Origin: Planctomycetota bacterium
GTDB taxonomy: Bacteria; Planctomycetota; Planctomycetia; Pirellulales; Pirellulaceae
Direction of reading: 5' to 3'
Length of the DNA stretch: 64,000 nt
NCBI GenBank assembly: GCA_963204915.1
Contig: CAUJHS010000061.1
Coordinates: 124,001 to 188,000, forward strand
Position numbers and translations under genes: made by a program. The notes below the pieces were generated by a model. The model did no database searches. It had not been told where the DNA came from and worked only from the letters and a program-made list of their open reading frames with translations. Numbering within the stretch: position 1 is the stretch's first letter; every line of letters starts with the position of its first letter. Of this stretch, positions 17,773 to 25,485 are shown in pieces.

Positions 17773-18996
17773 CTAACGACGCGGTGACTCGCGGAAGTAG
17801 CGTTCAATGGCCATAGCCAACTGCCGTCCGACAGCGCTATAGCCCTCGGGCGTGCTATAAGGCGTGTTCCAGGCGGTTTCCAAAGTCAACGCCACCACGT
17901 GGTCGCGCGTGTTGACGGTGACCCAGTTCTTGCTGATACGCGACCACGCGTCATCGTAACGAGGACCCGATTCGTAGGTTTGTCCCGTAAACTTCAGAGG
18001 GCCCGTCATTTCAAGGCGACACATTGCGAGAAACCGGTCGATGTTCGCACGTCGTGGTGCTGAAATCATGTCGGCCGGAGCAAGAAAGAAGAACGGCTCC
18101 TTGGTATTGGGAGCAGGGTTGTGCAGATCGACGAACATGTCAAATCGGCCTGCTGCGTTCTCACGACGGATATGCTCTTGAGCCGCCGCCACGGCATGAA
18201 AGTGCGGCGCGTCGCTCCAGTCACGGTTATGGTCGTGCGGTTTTTGTTCTTTCCCTCCTGCCCCGACGGCCACATTGTCCACATCCATCACCGGTACAAT
18301 GTAGACCTTGGCGCTTTTGCGAAATGCTTCAGCCCGCGGGTCGTCCGACGTGAGCCAGTCGACCACGCCGCGACATACCCAACTCGAGCCCGACTCCCAG
18401 GCATGTTGCCGTGCTTGAATCCAAATGCCCCAGCGATGATCGTCGTCAACGCCAGGCTGCTGTATCACTAACGCGGGCGTAGGGCGGCCCTCGCGCGATT
18501 TGCATAGCTCAAATGCGGCCGCGCAGGCCAAACGATTATCGGCTTCATCGACCAACTGCTGCGCGTCTTCCACCGTGAATGGCGGCCCCCACGCAAACCA
18601 AGCGGTATCGCCATCGACGCGGTGTCGGTAAACCATAAATTCGCCGCGCATTTCACCTGCGTCGGTTTGCGTCCAATGTCGGTTGTCGGTGCTGCAAGCC
18701 GCTTGCAGCGGCGTCGACCATGGTCCATTTCCTACCTCAACGGTGATGGTCTCTCCCGGTTGTATTCCTGTCGCCTTGAAGTACCACCACACCACCCAAC
18801 CACGTCCTTCAGGCCGAGGAGGCACAAGGCGAATTAGCCGTTGTTTTTGATCAATCCGTTGAAACTCCGCCGCTCCGCCGGAGAAATCGCTGCTGACCTC
18901 AAGTTGGGAGGGGAGCGGGTTACGAATCTCCTGCGCTGCCGTAATTCCCACAAATCCCCAGATGATGGCTATCCCAAGACAACGCCCATAAGGCAT
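17773..18996 (-). CDS. Secreted M14-family zinc carboxypeptidase-like protein
   Basis: A 407-residue exported protein with a signal peptide (MPYGRCLGIAIIWGFVGITA). The start at ATG 18994-18996 has AGGGAGA upstream; the frame reaches 19059 but the extra residues precede the signal. The first 150 residues are a beta-sandwich-like region typical of cytosolic-carboxypeptidase-like M14 proteins (GRGWVVWWYFKATGI). The catalytic domain shows the zinc ligands HxxE in QARQHAWESGSSW and a later His in MFVDLHNPAP, plus HNRDW. The candidate catalytic Glu is in VALTLETAWNTP. Members remove C-terminal residues from proteins, tails or peptidoglycan peptides; the substrate is unknown here. It follows the membrane glycosyltransferase gene by 87 bp on the same strand. 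Confidence 0.85.
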   Translation of the reverse strand: MPYGRCLGIAIIWGFVGITAAQEIRNPLPSQLEVSSDFSGGAAEFQRIDQKQRLIRLVPPRPEGRGWVVWWYFKATGIQPGETITVEVGNGPWSTPLQAACSTDNRHWTQTDAGEMRGEFMVYRHRVDGDTAWFAWGPPFTVEDAQQLVDEADNRLACAAAFELCKSREGRPTPALVIQQPGVDDDHRWGIWIQARQHAWESGSSWVCRGVVDWLTSDDPRAEAFRKSAKVYIVPVMDVDNVAVGAGGKEQKPHDHNRDWSDAPHFHAVAAAQEHIRRENAAGRFDMFVDLHNPAPNTKEPFFFLAPADMISAPRRANIDRFLAMCRLEMTGPLKFTGQTYESGPRYDDAWSRISKNWVTVNTRDHVVALTLETAWNTPYSTPEGYSAVGRQLAMAIERYFRESPRR

Positions 18997-19083
18997 TTTG
19001 TTTCTCCCTGCGCAATCTTGTCTCACAATTTGCCTTCGCACCTGGACAACATTGTACACCAGATATCCGCGGCGCGCGGACCT

Positions 19084-20631
19084 TCAGGGCGTAACTGGGG
19101 CGAGTTGGACAACTGTCACATGACCAAACGAGCGAGTTTCAAGCACGATCATTGAAAGCCCGCGATCGGCAAGCCATTTCCGTTCGCGCTCGACGGCGGC
19201 GGCAACGCGGTGGGGCGGCATACGCAGGAGCAGGTAGGCCCCATGCTTTGTCGTCTCGCGATACGTTGAGAGGACGCCTTGCGGCGGCGGAGAAATCAAC
19301 GTTTCACGACGCGCGTCGATCCGATAGATTCCCAACACGGGCGACAGTAAATAAGCCTGCCGCAATGGGTCTGACGATAACGCGTACGTTTTTGCCTCGA
19401 TCAGTCCCGAGTGGACAATTACGGGCAGATTGTCTGGCTGCCCGTTGAGGTAAACCACCGCGCCGCGCCAATCTTCATTGCGGTCGGCCAGCAGACGACC
19501 GTCCACACGAACTTGCGCTAGGTAAGGGGGCCCAACCCACAGAAGAAATATCGCGGAGGTAATCAACGCCGTTGCGGCGCGCCATATTTTCGTGCGTCCC
19601 AGCCCGCACAAAAGACCCGCGAAAAGTGGTACGACCGCGGCAGCGGACACCAAGTAACGGTAAAGAAACAACCGCGCGATATCTCCGACAGAAAGCACCC
19701 ACGCACACAACACCGGCGTCGCCATCCATATCAGCACGAGCCACACCAACCGTCCCAACGGCGGGCGACCGTCATCGCATTTCCTCATGCGCAATCGGAG
19801 TAGTATCAGCAAACATGGGGGCGCCAGCGCGCACGCGAGTGTCGTTGCGCGATACGAAAAACTTCCAGTCATCAGCCGCGTCGGCGTTGGCCGAGGGACG
19901 AACATGGCCCACTGGTCCCGACGCGCGAAAACCTCGGCTAGATGCGGCGCGGCAGGAAGGCACAAAGACAAACCGATCGCCGCATCGATCCATAAACTTC
20001 TCCGCTCGCGCGGATGACCCAAGCGGCCGGCGAAAACGCCGGCGCACACAAACTCTCCCGCCCACAAGAGCGCCGTGGTGTAATGCAAATGGAACATACC
20101 AACACTTACGGCAATATAGACGCAACGCCACGCCATGGTGGGATTGTTCAGCCGTTGTACAAACGCCGTCAGACGAAGCACCGACAGGAATTGCAGGAGG
20201 GCGTAAACTCGACCTTCGGTCGCGTAAAACACGAGATCTCGGTCCGCCAGTGCAAGAATCGCCGCTAAGACGGCTGCCGCGAAAGACCGAGTCCATCGCT
20301 CCGTTACAAGAAAAACGAGGGGAACGAATGCAACGCCCGCCACAATCGAGGGCAAACGAACTGTAGCCTCGGTCAAGCCGAACCATTCGACAACGACCCA
20401 AACCAAGTAGAAGTAGGCGGGGGATTGATTTCCAACCTTGGCCCGCGGCGCAACCTCCGCCAGATCATCGGCCACAACCCAGGCGGTATGGAGCTCGTCG
20501 ACCCACAAGCTTTCGGAGAGCTGAGGCCCGCGCAGAGCGAACGCCAGGAGTATGAATGCCCCTAGCAGTAACCAGCGCATGCGCCCTGCGTTGGCGGGTT
20601 CGCAACCTGTCGAATCGAGAGAGGCAGACAT
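19084..20631 (-). CDS. GT-C-fold membrane glycosyltransferase (family 39/ArnT-like)
   Basis: A 515-residue polytopic membrane protein. After a short cytoplasmic N-terminus, helix 1 (WLLLGAFILLAFALRG) is followed by a luminal loop with SLWVDELHTAW; the DE pair just after helix 1 is the position of the catalytic acidic motif in GT39/ArnT/PMT-type transferases that use polyprenyl-phosphate sugars. About ten further hydrophobic helices follow, then a soluble C-terminal domain of about 140 residues (for example LADRNEDWRGAVVYLNGQ). ATG 20629-20631 is my start; ATG 20580 directly before helix 1 is an alternative. It follows the ExeA-like ATPase gene by 93 bp, so it may belong to the same polysaccharide or glycoprotein unit. 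Sugar donor and acceptor are unknown. Confidence 0.75.
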   Translation of the reverse strand: MSASLDSTGCEPANAGRMRWLLLGAFILLAFALRGPQLSESLWVDELHTAWVVADDLAEVAPRAKVGNQSPAYFYLVWVVVEWFGLTEATVRLPSIVAGVAFVPLVFLVTERWTRSFAAAVLAAILALADRDLVFYATEGRVYALLQFLSVLRLTAFVQRLNNPTMAWRCVYIAVSVGMFHLHYTTALLWAGEFVCAGVFAGRLGHPRERRSLWIDAAIGLSLCLPAAPHLAEVFARRDQWAMFVPRPTPTRLMTGSFSYRATTLACALAPPCLLILLRLRMRKCDDGRPPLGRLVWLVLIWMATPVLCAWVLSVGDIARLFLYRYLVSAAAVVPLFAGLLCGLGRTKIWRAATALITSAIFLLWVGPPYLAQVRVDGRLLADRNEDWRGAVVYLNGQPDNLPVIVHSGLIEAKTYALSSDPLRQAYLLSPVLGIYRIDARRETLISPPPQGVLSTYRETTKHGAYLLLRMPPHRVAAAVERERKWLADRGLSMIVLETRSFGHVTVVQLAPVTP

Positions 20632-20724
20632 ACAGGCAACGCGGGTTGCGCACTCCGCGTACTGTCCGCCCGCTTGCAACGCAAGTCAGCACAGCGGCGG
20701 CACACGGTGATGGCCGCCTTGATT

Positions 20725-21540
20725 CTACTCGGGCGTGACGGCCGTTAGCTCCTCGGAAACCGCGACAATCTGCGCCTCGCCCAGCACGGTGCGTTCCTCG
20801 GCAAAACCGATCAATAGGGCGAGATCGCACAAGCGGTTGATGCGCCGCGGGCTCCCTTGGGCAAGACGATGCACCGCGGTGAGTGCGCGGTCGTCAAAGA
20901 TCGCTCTGGCGGCTCCGGCCGCTTGCAAGCGATGTTGCACGTAAGCGATGGTTTCATCGCGCGTGAACGGTCGAATAAGGCATTTGACGCCCAACCGTTC
21001 ATCCAATTCGGGCATGCGGTCGAGAGTTGGCAACAACAAAGGTTGACCAACCAAGAGCAGCGTCAAACCGGGCCCTACGGCTGTTTCCAAATTGAGCAAC
21101 AAGCGAACCGTTTCCAACGTGCCCGCTTCGCACAAATGTTGCGCCTCGTCGATAACCAGGACTGCCCGTCGTCCTGATTTCACATTCTCTCGCAACGAGT
21201 CTTCAATTCGTCGAAGACTTTCCGCGACCGGAGGGTTCTCAATGCGTTGTCCCGTGATCCGACCTGCCAAATACGCGAGGAGCTGGTCGGGGGGCATCTG
21301 GGGAAACACGAGTCGCACGAAAGGTGCGTAACGCTCCGGCAACTGTCGCGCGAGCGTTTGCACGAGGAGAGTTTTGCCTAGTCCCGCACCTCCTGCCAGG
21401 AGCGCGGCGCCCCGCTGGCTTTCAATCGCGTAACGCAGTTTAAGGAGCGCCCCTTGATGCGCTTCACCGGGATAGTAGAAGCGCAAATCGGACGTCTGCT
21501 CAAACGGCTTCGCTTCGAGTTGCCAGTAGGATTCGTACAT
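20725..21540 (-). CDS. ExeA/GspA-like AAA+ ATPase
   Basis: A 271-residue cytoplasmic ATPase. It starts MYESYWQLEAKPFEQTSDL, the typical opening of the ExeA/GspA and XrtA-associated ATPase family, followed by FYYPGEAHQGALLKLRYAI. Walker A is GGAGLGKT (about residues 50-57), Walker B is AVLVIDEAQHL (about 125-135), sensor 1 is LTLLLVGQPLL, and the C-terminus has the lid motif GSPRRINRLCDLAL. In polysaccharide loci this family sits next to chain-length and BY-kinase genes; in type II secretion ExeA helps secretin assembly. Here the gene starts 9 bp after the BY-kinase-like stop, so they form one transcript. No peptidoglycan-binding or membrane segment is present, so a cytosolic partner role is likely. 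Confidence 0.87.
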   Translation of the reverse strand: MYESYWQLEAKPFEQTSDLRFYYPGEAHQGALLKLRYAIESQRGAALLAGGAGLGKTLLVQTLARQLPERYAPFVRLVFPQMPPDQLLAYLAGRITGQRIENPPVAESLRRIEDSLRENVKSGRRAVLVIDEAQHLCEAGTLETVRLLLNLETAVGPGLTLLLVGQPLLLPTLDRMPELDERLGVKCLIRPFTRDETIAYVQHRLQAAGAARAIFDDRALTAVHRLAQGSPRRINRLCDLALLIGFAEERTVLGEAQIVAVSEELTAVTPE

Positions 21541-21549
21541 GAGTCGTGT

Positions 21550-23367
21550 TCAGACGAATGTTTCCACCACGCCAAGCGTTTCGACGCCGGCAGCCTCGAG
21601 TCGCTCCAGCGCTGCGGATAGTTGTTCGTCGCGCACCGTGCGATGATCCGAGACGAGAATCGCCGCCGCGGTCGAGGAAGCCTCGGGAGACGCGTCATGC
21701 GCGTCTTCGTCGCTCACAGGCCCCATGTCCACAAGCACGAGGTCAAATTTCTGTGAGGCCTGTTGGAGAGCGGCCACCGTGTGCGCGCTGACAAAGGCGG
21801 CGGCGCGACGTCCCAGCGGAAGAATGGTTAGTTGATCCGCCAGCGACGAGACCGCAGCCTCCGCCAAAGGCTGACCATCGGTCAATACGTCGTCCCAGCC
21901 ATTTTCCATATCGATTCCGAGTCGCCGCCCCAAGTGCGGGCGTTCAAAATCGGCGTCAAGTACGGCGACACAGACTCCTTCTTGTGCAATGCGTCGTGCA
22001 ACGCACAGCGTTAAGGTGGTGCGTCCTTCGCCGCGGCCAAGCCCTGTAATAGCGATAACTTTCTTCCCGCGCCGACTCGCGTCGATGAGCGTCTGCGCGA
22101 GCGGACCGAACGCATCGTCTTTCGAAAGACGATCGCACTCTTCAGGCCAGTTCAAGCGATCAACTTCCCACGCGGCGTGAAACGTAGGCGGTTCCGCCTT
22201 GGGTGACTGAGGCTGAGAAGGCGACGCAGGAGTCTTTTTCTGCGGCGGTTCTTTCGGAGTCGAAGCCGTCGCTGACTTTGGAGTCGCGCTCGCCAAGGCC
22301 GATTTCGCCGCCTTCGCCGACGCGTCGACCTTGTAGGTTGCTTCGATCTTCGGCGAGACCGCTTCGATCTTCCGTGAATCCTTGACTTTCGGTAAGTCCT
22401 CAGTCGTCTCGAAAGCTTCCGTCTTTACCACCGCAGGAGTCTTTGCGACAACTTCCGAGGCCGGCGGGTTATCAACACGCGGTGACTCGTCAGCTTTTGG
22501 CGAACCGGCCTGATTCGCCGACAAAGGCTCCACCGGCAGGGAAACTTGCCGCGGCGATGCTTCGGTAGCCGACGGTGCGGCGCTGCCCGTGTTGGTGCTA
22601 ACGTCGCTGCGTGCGTCCGAATTCGTCGAGGGAATGCCCGTCGGCGGCGTGGGCGCCGCGTCGGTTGGCTTATCTTCGGGCCGTTCCGCTAAACGAGCAT
22701 GCTCGGAAGTCTTGCCCACTTGCGTGGTTGGCGTTTCAAACCACGTTTGCTCAATCACCAAGGGGGTAACCAGGTGGCCCGTTGCAAGGCAGCATTGACA
22801 TAGCGAGTCCGGCGTCGAGCCGTGCGCATTGCCATCGGTCCACCATTGCGCCGTAACCGACGAAGCGGCGCCCTGCAAGAACGCCTCCAGTTCATGCGGC
22901 TCAAGCCTTTGCTCCCGCGGCGCAGGCGCCGGAGGCTGGGGTTGCCTTACGGTTCGGCGTTCGGCCGACTGCCGCGGGGCATCGATGCGAAAGAGCGCGG
23001 TTTGCGGCTCTTCGCTATCGCTTGTTGGTTCGAACCCACCCAATCCGAGCAATGAGTCGAGCATGTCGACCGCAGAAGGCGAAGCAGGCGTAGTTTCGTT
23101 GCGAACCCGCGCTCCATGAGTGCCGCTAAACGCGGCATGAGGCGCCGGAACCGAACGTTCCGCAACGGCCGGTTGTTCAATGCGATACCATACGCCGTCG
23201 GCTGCGGAAACTTCCACCAGCGGCGAGAGCTGGCCGATCTCGACCGCAGCACGATTTTGCGAAGCTGCCGCGGCGCTTTGTTCATTGAGCTCGGGAGGCG
23301 AGGCGACCGCGCCGCCGTGAACTCCGCGAGCATAGGCTTTAATAAAGGCTTTATCTAATGCGTTCAT
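21550..23367 (-). CDS. BY-kinase/CpsD-like P-loop protein with atypical Walker A and long disordered N-terminus
   Basis: A 605-residue cytoplasmic protein. Residues 1 to about 390 are low-complexity, rich in Ala, Pro, Ser, Glu and Lys, with repeated short K-E-A blocks (VVKTEAFET, SRKIEAVSPKIEA, YKVDASAKAAKSA). The C-terminal 210 residues are the MinD/CpsD fold: ITGLGRGEGRTTL is Walker A (442-451), VAVLDADFERPHLGRRLG is Walker A', and LVLVDMGP is Walker B. The usual P-loop lysine is Arg449. The tail (GVETLGVVETFV) lacks the tyrosine cluster that BY-kinases autophosphorylate. Both differences argue for a regulatory or degenerate kinase. ATG 23367 overlaps the upstream gene by 17 bp and the downstream ATPase gene is 9 bp away. 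No membrane helix; the upstream protein supplies a possible anchor. Confidence 0.82.
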   Translation of the reverse strand: MNALDKAFIKAYARGVHGGAVASPPELNEQSAAAASQNRAAVEIGQLSPLVEVSAADGVWYRIEQPAVAERSVPAPHAAFSGTHGARVRNETTPASPSAVDMLDSLLGLGGFEPTSDSEEPQTALFRIDAPRQSAERRTVRQPQPPAPAPREQRLEPHELEAFLQGAASSVTAQWWTDGNAHGSTPDSLCQCCLATGHLVTPLVIEQTWFETPTTQVGKTSEHARLAERPEDKPTDAAPTPPTGIPSTNSDARSDVSTNTGSAAPSATEASPRQVSLPVEPLSANQAGSPKADESPRVDNPPASEVVAKTPAVVKTEAFETTEDLPKVKDSRKIEAVSPKIEATYKVDASAKAAKSALASATPKSATASTPKEPPQKKTPASPSQPQSPKAEPPTFHAAWEVDRLNWPEECDRLSKDDAFGPLAQTLIDASRRGKKVIAITGLGRGEGRTTLTLCVARRIAQEGVCVAVLDADFERPHLGRRLGIDMENGWDDVLTDGQPLAEAAVSSLADQLTILPLGRRAAAFVSAHTVAALQQASQKFDLVLVDMGPVSDEDAHDASPEASSTAAAILVSDHRTVRDEQLSAALERLEAAGVETLGVVETFV

Positions 23368-24454
23368 ATCGTGGGCTCATGGCAGGAGGAGTATTGGTGC
23401 TGGGATAAGCGTTCGGGACGACGCCGCTCGACGTCGTGGGGTACATCGACGGCCCGGAATCACGCATTCCCGTGCGAATTGACGGAACGAAACTGTCTCC
23501 ATTCGGTGGAGGACCATCGCCAAGTCCCGTTGTGGGGTAACTCGGCGGGGGCGGCGCCGGCGTAGGCACAGTCAACCCCGTGGCGGGGGTTACCGGGTAC
23601 GCATTGGTGTTTGGGTAGTTCGCTGCGGCATTCGCCGGCGCGGTTAACGAGACGCCGCTTGTAAGCGATGCGGATTCCGGCCGGGCCGCGGTAATTTCCT
23701 GGGAAGGCGGTGTGACCGCCGACGCATTCGCAGGGTTCGTTTCCGATGCATTGGAGGTCAATTCTGGCGCGGAGGGAGCCCCGCTCATCCAGTTGGTCGG
23801 AACAGGCGTAGTCGTGCGCGGAGGCGCATGGGCGATCTCTCCTTCGGCCGGGTTCGACCAGTTGCGCTCCGGATGAGGGACTGAGGTCGATTCGCGTGGG
23901 ACAGTCACCGACGGCGCCTCTGCAAAGCGAGGCTCACTGAACTCCTCGGCAGACGGCGCAGTTTCCTGACTTCGTTGGCTCCAGCCGTCTACAGGCGGTT
24001 TAGAATCAGAACCGCCAAAATCTCCGGAAAGCGCAAAGAAACCAACGACTCCCACCATGAGCATCCCGCCCCCTAACAACCATTGCGACGGTGCGGCGCC
24101 CTTCTTCGCGTTCTCTGGACGCGGCGAGCGACGGCCATGGCGTTCACGCCGCGAAGGGTGCGCGTGATCGTCATGTGAGGGTTCAGGCTCATCGTAGGAT
24201 GCCGTCGAGGGACGATCACGGCGCGACTTTTTCCCATCGCCGACCGCACTGCGGGCATCGGCAGATTGAACGTGCGGCGTCTCGACCAAGGCGGCCGGTT
24301 GATGGCGTTCATCTCGCTCCGGCGCCTCGACGACCAAGGCCGGAACTCGAAGCAGAACGGGCGCACGCCGTGGCGTGCTGGACGCCGAAGCTCCTCGCGA
24401 AGGTTCGCGAGAGCGAGTGGCAAGTTGCGCCGACGAGGGGGCGGCGTTACTCAT
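23351..24454 (-). CDS. Single-span membrane protein, Pro/Ser/Thr-rich, first gene of the BY-kinase-like operon
   Basis: A 367-residue protein without a recognised domain. Residues 1-125 are basic and disordered (RRDRPSTASYDEPE, SRRERHGRRSPRPENAKKG). A single hydrophobic segment follows (WLLGGGMLMVGVVGFFALSG, about 125-145), and the remaining 220 residues are Pro, Ser, Thr and Asn-rich with Tyr-Pro repeats near the end (ANYPNTNAYPVTP, SYPTTG, MYPTTSSG, AYPSTNTPP). The arrangement, basic inside and neutral low-complexity outside, fits a bitopic membrane protein with its C-terminus outside. It overlaps the BY-kinase-like gene by 17 bp, so it may be its membrane partner, analogous to a chain-length-determinant protein, but it has no Wzz domain. 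Start ATG 24452-24454. Confidence 0.68.
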   Translation of the reverse strand: MSNAAPSSAQLATRSREPSRGASASSTPRRAPVLLRVPALVVEAPERDERHQPAALVETPHVQSADARSAVGDGKKSRRDRPSTASYDEPEPSHDDHAHPSRRERHGRRSPRPENAKKGAAPSQWLLGGGMLMVGVVGFFALSGDFGGSDSKPPVDGWSQRSQETAPSAEEFSEPRFAEAPSVTVPRESTSVPHPERNWSNPAEGEIAHAPPRTTTPVPTNWMSGAPSAPELTSNASETNPANASAVTPPSQEITAARPESASLTSGVSLTAPANAAANYPNTNAYPVTPATGLTVPTPAPPPPSYPTTGLGDGPPPNGDSFVPSIRTGMRDSGPSMYPTTSSGVVPNAYPSTNTPPAMSPRYERIR

Positions 24455-24484
24455 GAGCAGGAATCCCTTCCAAAGGTTCCAAAC

Positions 24485-24501
24485 GCGGGGATCATCCCCG
24501 C
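24485..24501. promoter_or_regulatory. Perfect 7-3-7 dyad in the BY-kinase operon leader
   Basis: GCGGGGATCATCCCCGC is a perfect inverted repeat of two 7-base arms around TCA, 30 bp upstream of the first gene of the operon on the minus strand. It could be an operator or an RNA hairpin in the leader; it has no T-run on either strand, so I do not call it a terminator. Confidence 0.4.
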
Positions 24502-24535
24502 GGCAAAAGTCCGCTGGCGCGGCTTTCGGTGGTAT

Positions 24536-24552
24536 CGGTACCCAGGGTACCG
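24536..24552. promoter_or_regulatory. 8-1-8 dyad, possible operator
   Basis: CGGTACCCAGGGTACCG is a perfect inverted repeat of two 8-base arms around a single A, 81 bp upstream of the BY-kinase operon. A one-base centre cannot form a normal RNA loop, so a dimeric DNA-binding protein site is the more natural reading. No regulator gene lies next to it. Confidence 0.4.
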
Positions 24553-24771
24553 GTCTTGAGTTTTAGGCGAAATTTAACGGCTAAGCGGACTTTGTGGGGG
24601 ACGTTACCAAGGGCCGGCATTTTGGGGAATGCCAATCCATCCGGTCGGCACAATTGCGCTTCTTGGTACGACCGCTAAGCGCCGAGGGCGTCTCTAGCCG
24701 ATGGTAGAAGTTATCCCGCCCTGCGCGAGGCCGTTGCGCGGACCGCTTCCCGCCGCCAGGAATTACCTACC

Positions 24772-25335
24772 ATGAAACGATATTTTATCTATGCTTCCCT
24801 GTTGATCGCTCTTGCCACGGCGCGCGGTCTTGCGCAGACGCCCGGGCTTCCGTCGTTTAACGACGTTTCGCCCAGCGACCGTGCAGATCCGTTCTCCGAG
24901 GTCAATTCCGATGCCGCTCCTGCGGCGCCCGGCGCCAATGAGCCTGACGACGGAGCAGCGCAAGTGCGACGACAATTGGCCGCGCCTTTACGCAACCAGT
25001 TTGACGCGTACCGGCGTCCTCAACAATTCGAAGACCTCAAAGCCGACGTGGTAACGCCGGAAATGTGGCTGTATATGCAAGAAATGCGACGTTACGACGA
25101 TCCGCTGCAGGCCGTACGTCGCAATGCGGCGACACGGGCGGCGCATCGACGGTCGCGTTTGGCCGCCATGCAATGGTTTGGATTTTCGAACACCCGGCCG
25201 CAAGCAAACCCCATGCCCTTCATGGACATGTATTCGCCTGGCTGGATTAGTAACAGTTGGAATCCCTACGCCTGGATTGGGTCCGGTCACGCCTGGACGG
25301 CAGTTCGCGCCGAACCGATCATCATTACCCGGTGA
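24772..25335 (+). CDS. Secreted hypothetical protein
   Basis: A 187-residue protein with a clear signal peptide (MKRYFIYASLLIALATARGL, cleavage after LAQ). The mature part is hydrophilic, with an acidic segment (FNDVSPSDRADPFSEVNSD) and then QLAAPLRNQFDAYRRPQQFE, DVVTPEMWLYMQEMRRYDDP and a basic RNAATRAAHRRSR stretch. The C-terminus is aromatic and Pro/Gly-rich (WNPYAWIGSGHAW). I do not recognise the family; it resembles short lineage-specific secreted proteins of planctomycetes. It is divergent from the BY-kinase-like operon and is followed after 76 bp by a strong hairpin, so it is probably a single-gene unit. Confidence 0.72.
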   Translation: MKRYFIYASLLIALATARGLAQTPGLPSFNDVSPSDRADPFSEVNSDAAPAAPGANEPDDGAAQVRRQLAAPLRNQFDAYRRPQQFEDLKADVVTPEMWLYMQEMRRYDDPLQAVRRNAATRAAHRRSRLAAMQWFGFSNTRPQANPMPFMDMYSPGWISNSWNPYAWIGSGHAWTAVRAEPIIITR

Positions 25336-25411
25336 GCAGGGTTAGGGCGCGCCTGCCGCAACCATTGCATCCACGACGAATAGAAAAGACGTAGTACGCG
25401 GGATATATTCA

Positions 25412-25446
25412 GGAAAGGCTGGCCGTCTAACGCGGCCGGCCTTTCC
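25412..25446 (+). terminator. Long GC-rich hairpin after the secreted protein gene
   Basis: Arms at 25412-25425 and 25433-25446 pair over 14 bp with a single T/G position (GGAAAGGCTGGCCG against CGGCCGGCCTTTCC) around a 7-base loop. Downstream on the plus strand is CCGTTTCG, a poor T-run. The position 76 bp after a stop and 39 bp before the next start fits a terminator, with moderate certainty. Confidence 0.6.
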
Positions 25447-25485
25447 CCGTTTCGACGCCCGCTCCTCGTCATCGCGTCGGGTAGT

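Larger units (their letters stand above)
24455..24771. other. Divergent intergenic region with two dyads
   Basis: A 317-bp stretch between two divergent genes. It contains two 17-base dyads (listed separately) on the side of the BY-kinase-like operon. No coding sequence was convincing. The half nearest the plus-strand gene contains no motif that I recognise. Confidence 0.5.

Noticed and set aside
19572-20366. 264-codon plus-strand frame opposite the membrane glycosyltransferase
   Set aside because: Antisense to a well-supported membrane protein and rich in Arg, Thr and Pro as typical of shadow frames.
23027-23040. GGTTCGAACCC, similar to a tRNA T-arm
   Set aside because: It codes for FEP in the BY-kinase-like protein and no tRNA acceptor or anticodon arms could be fitted around it.
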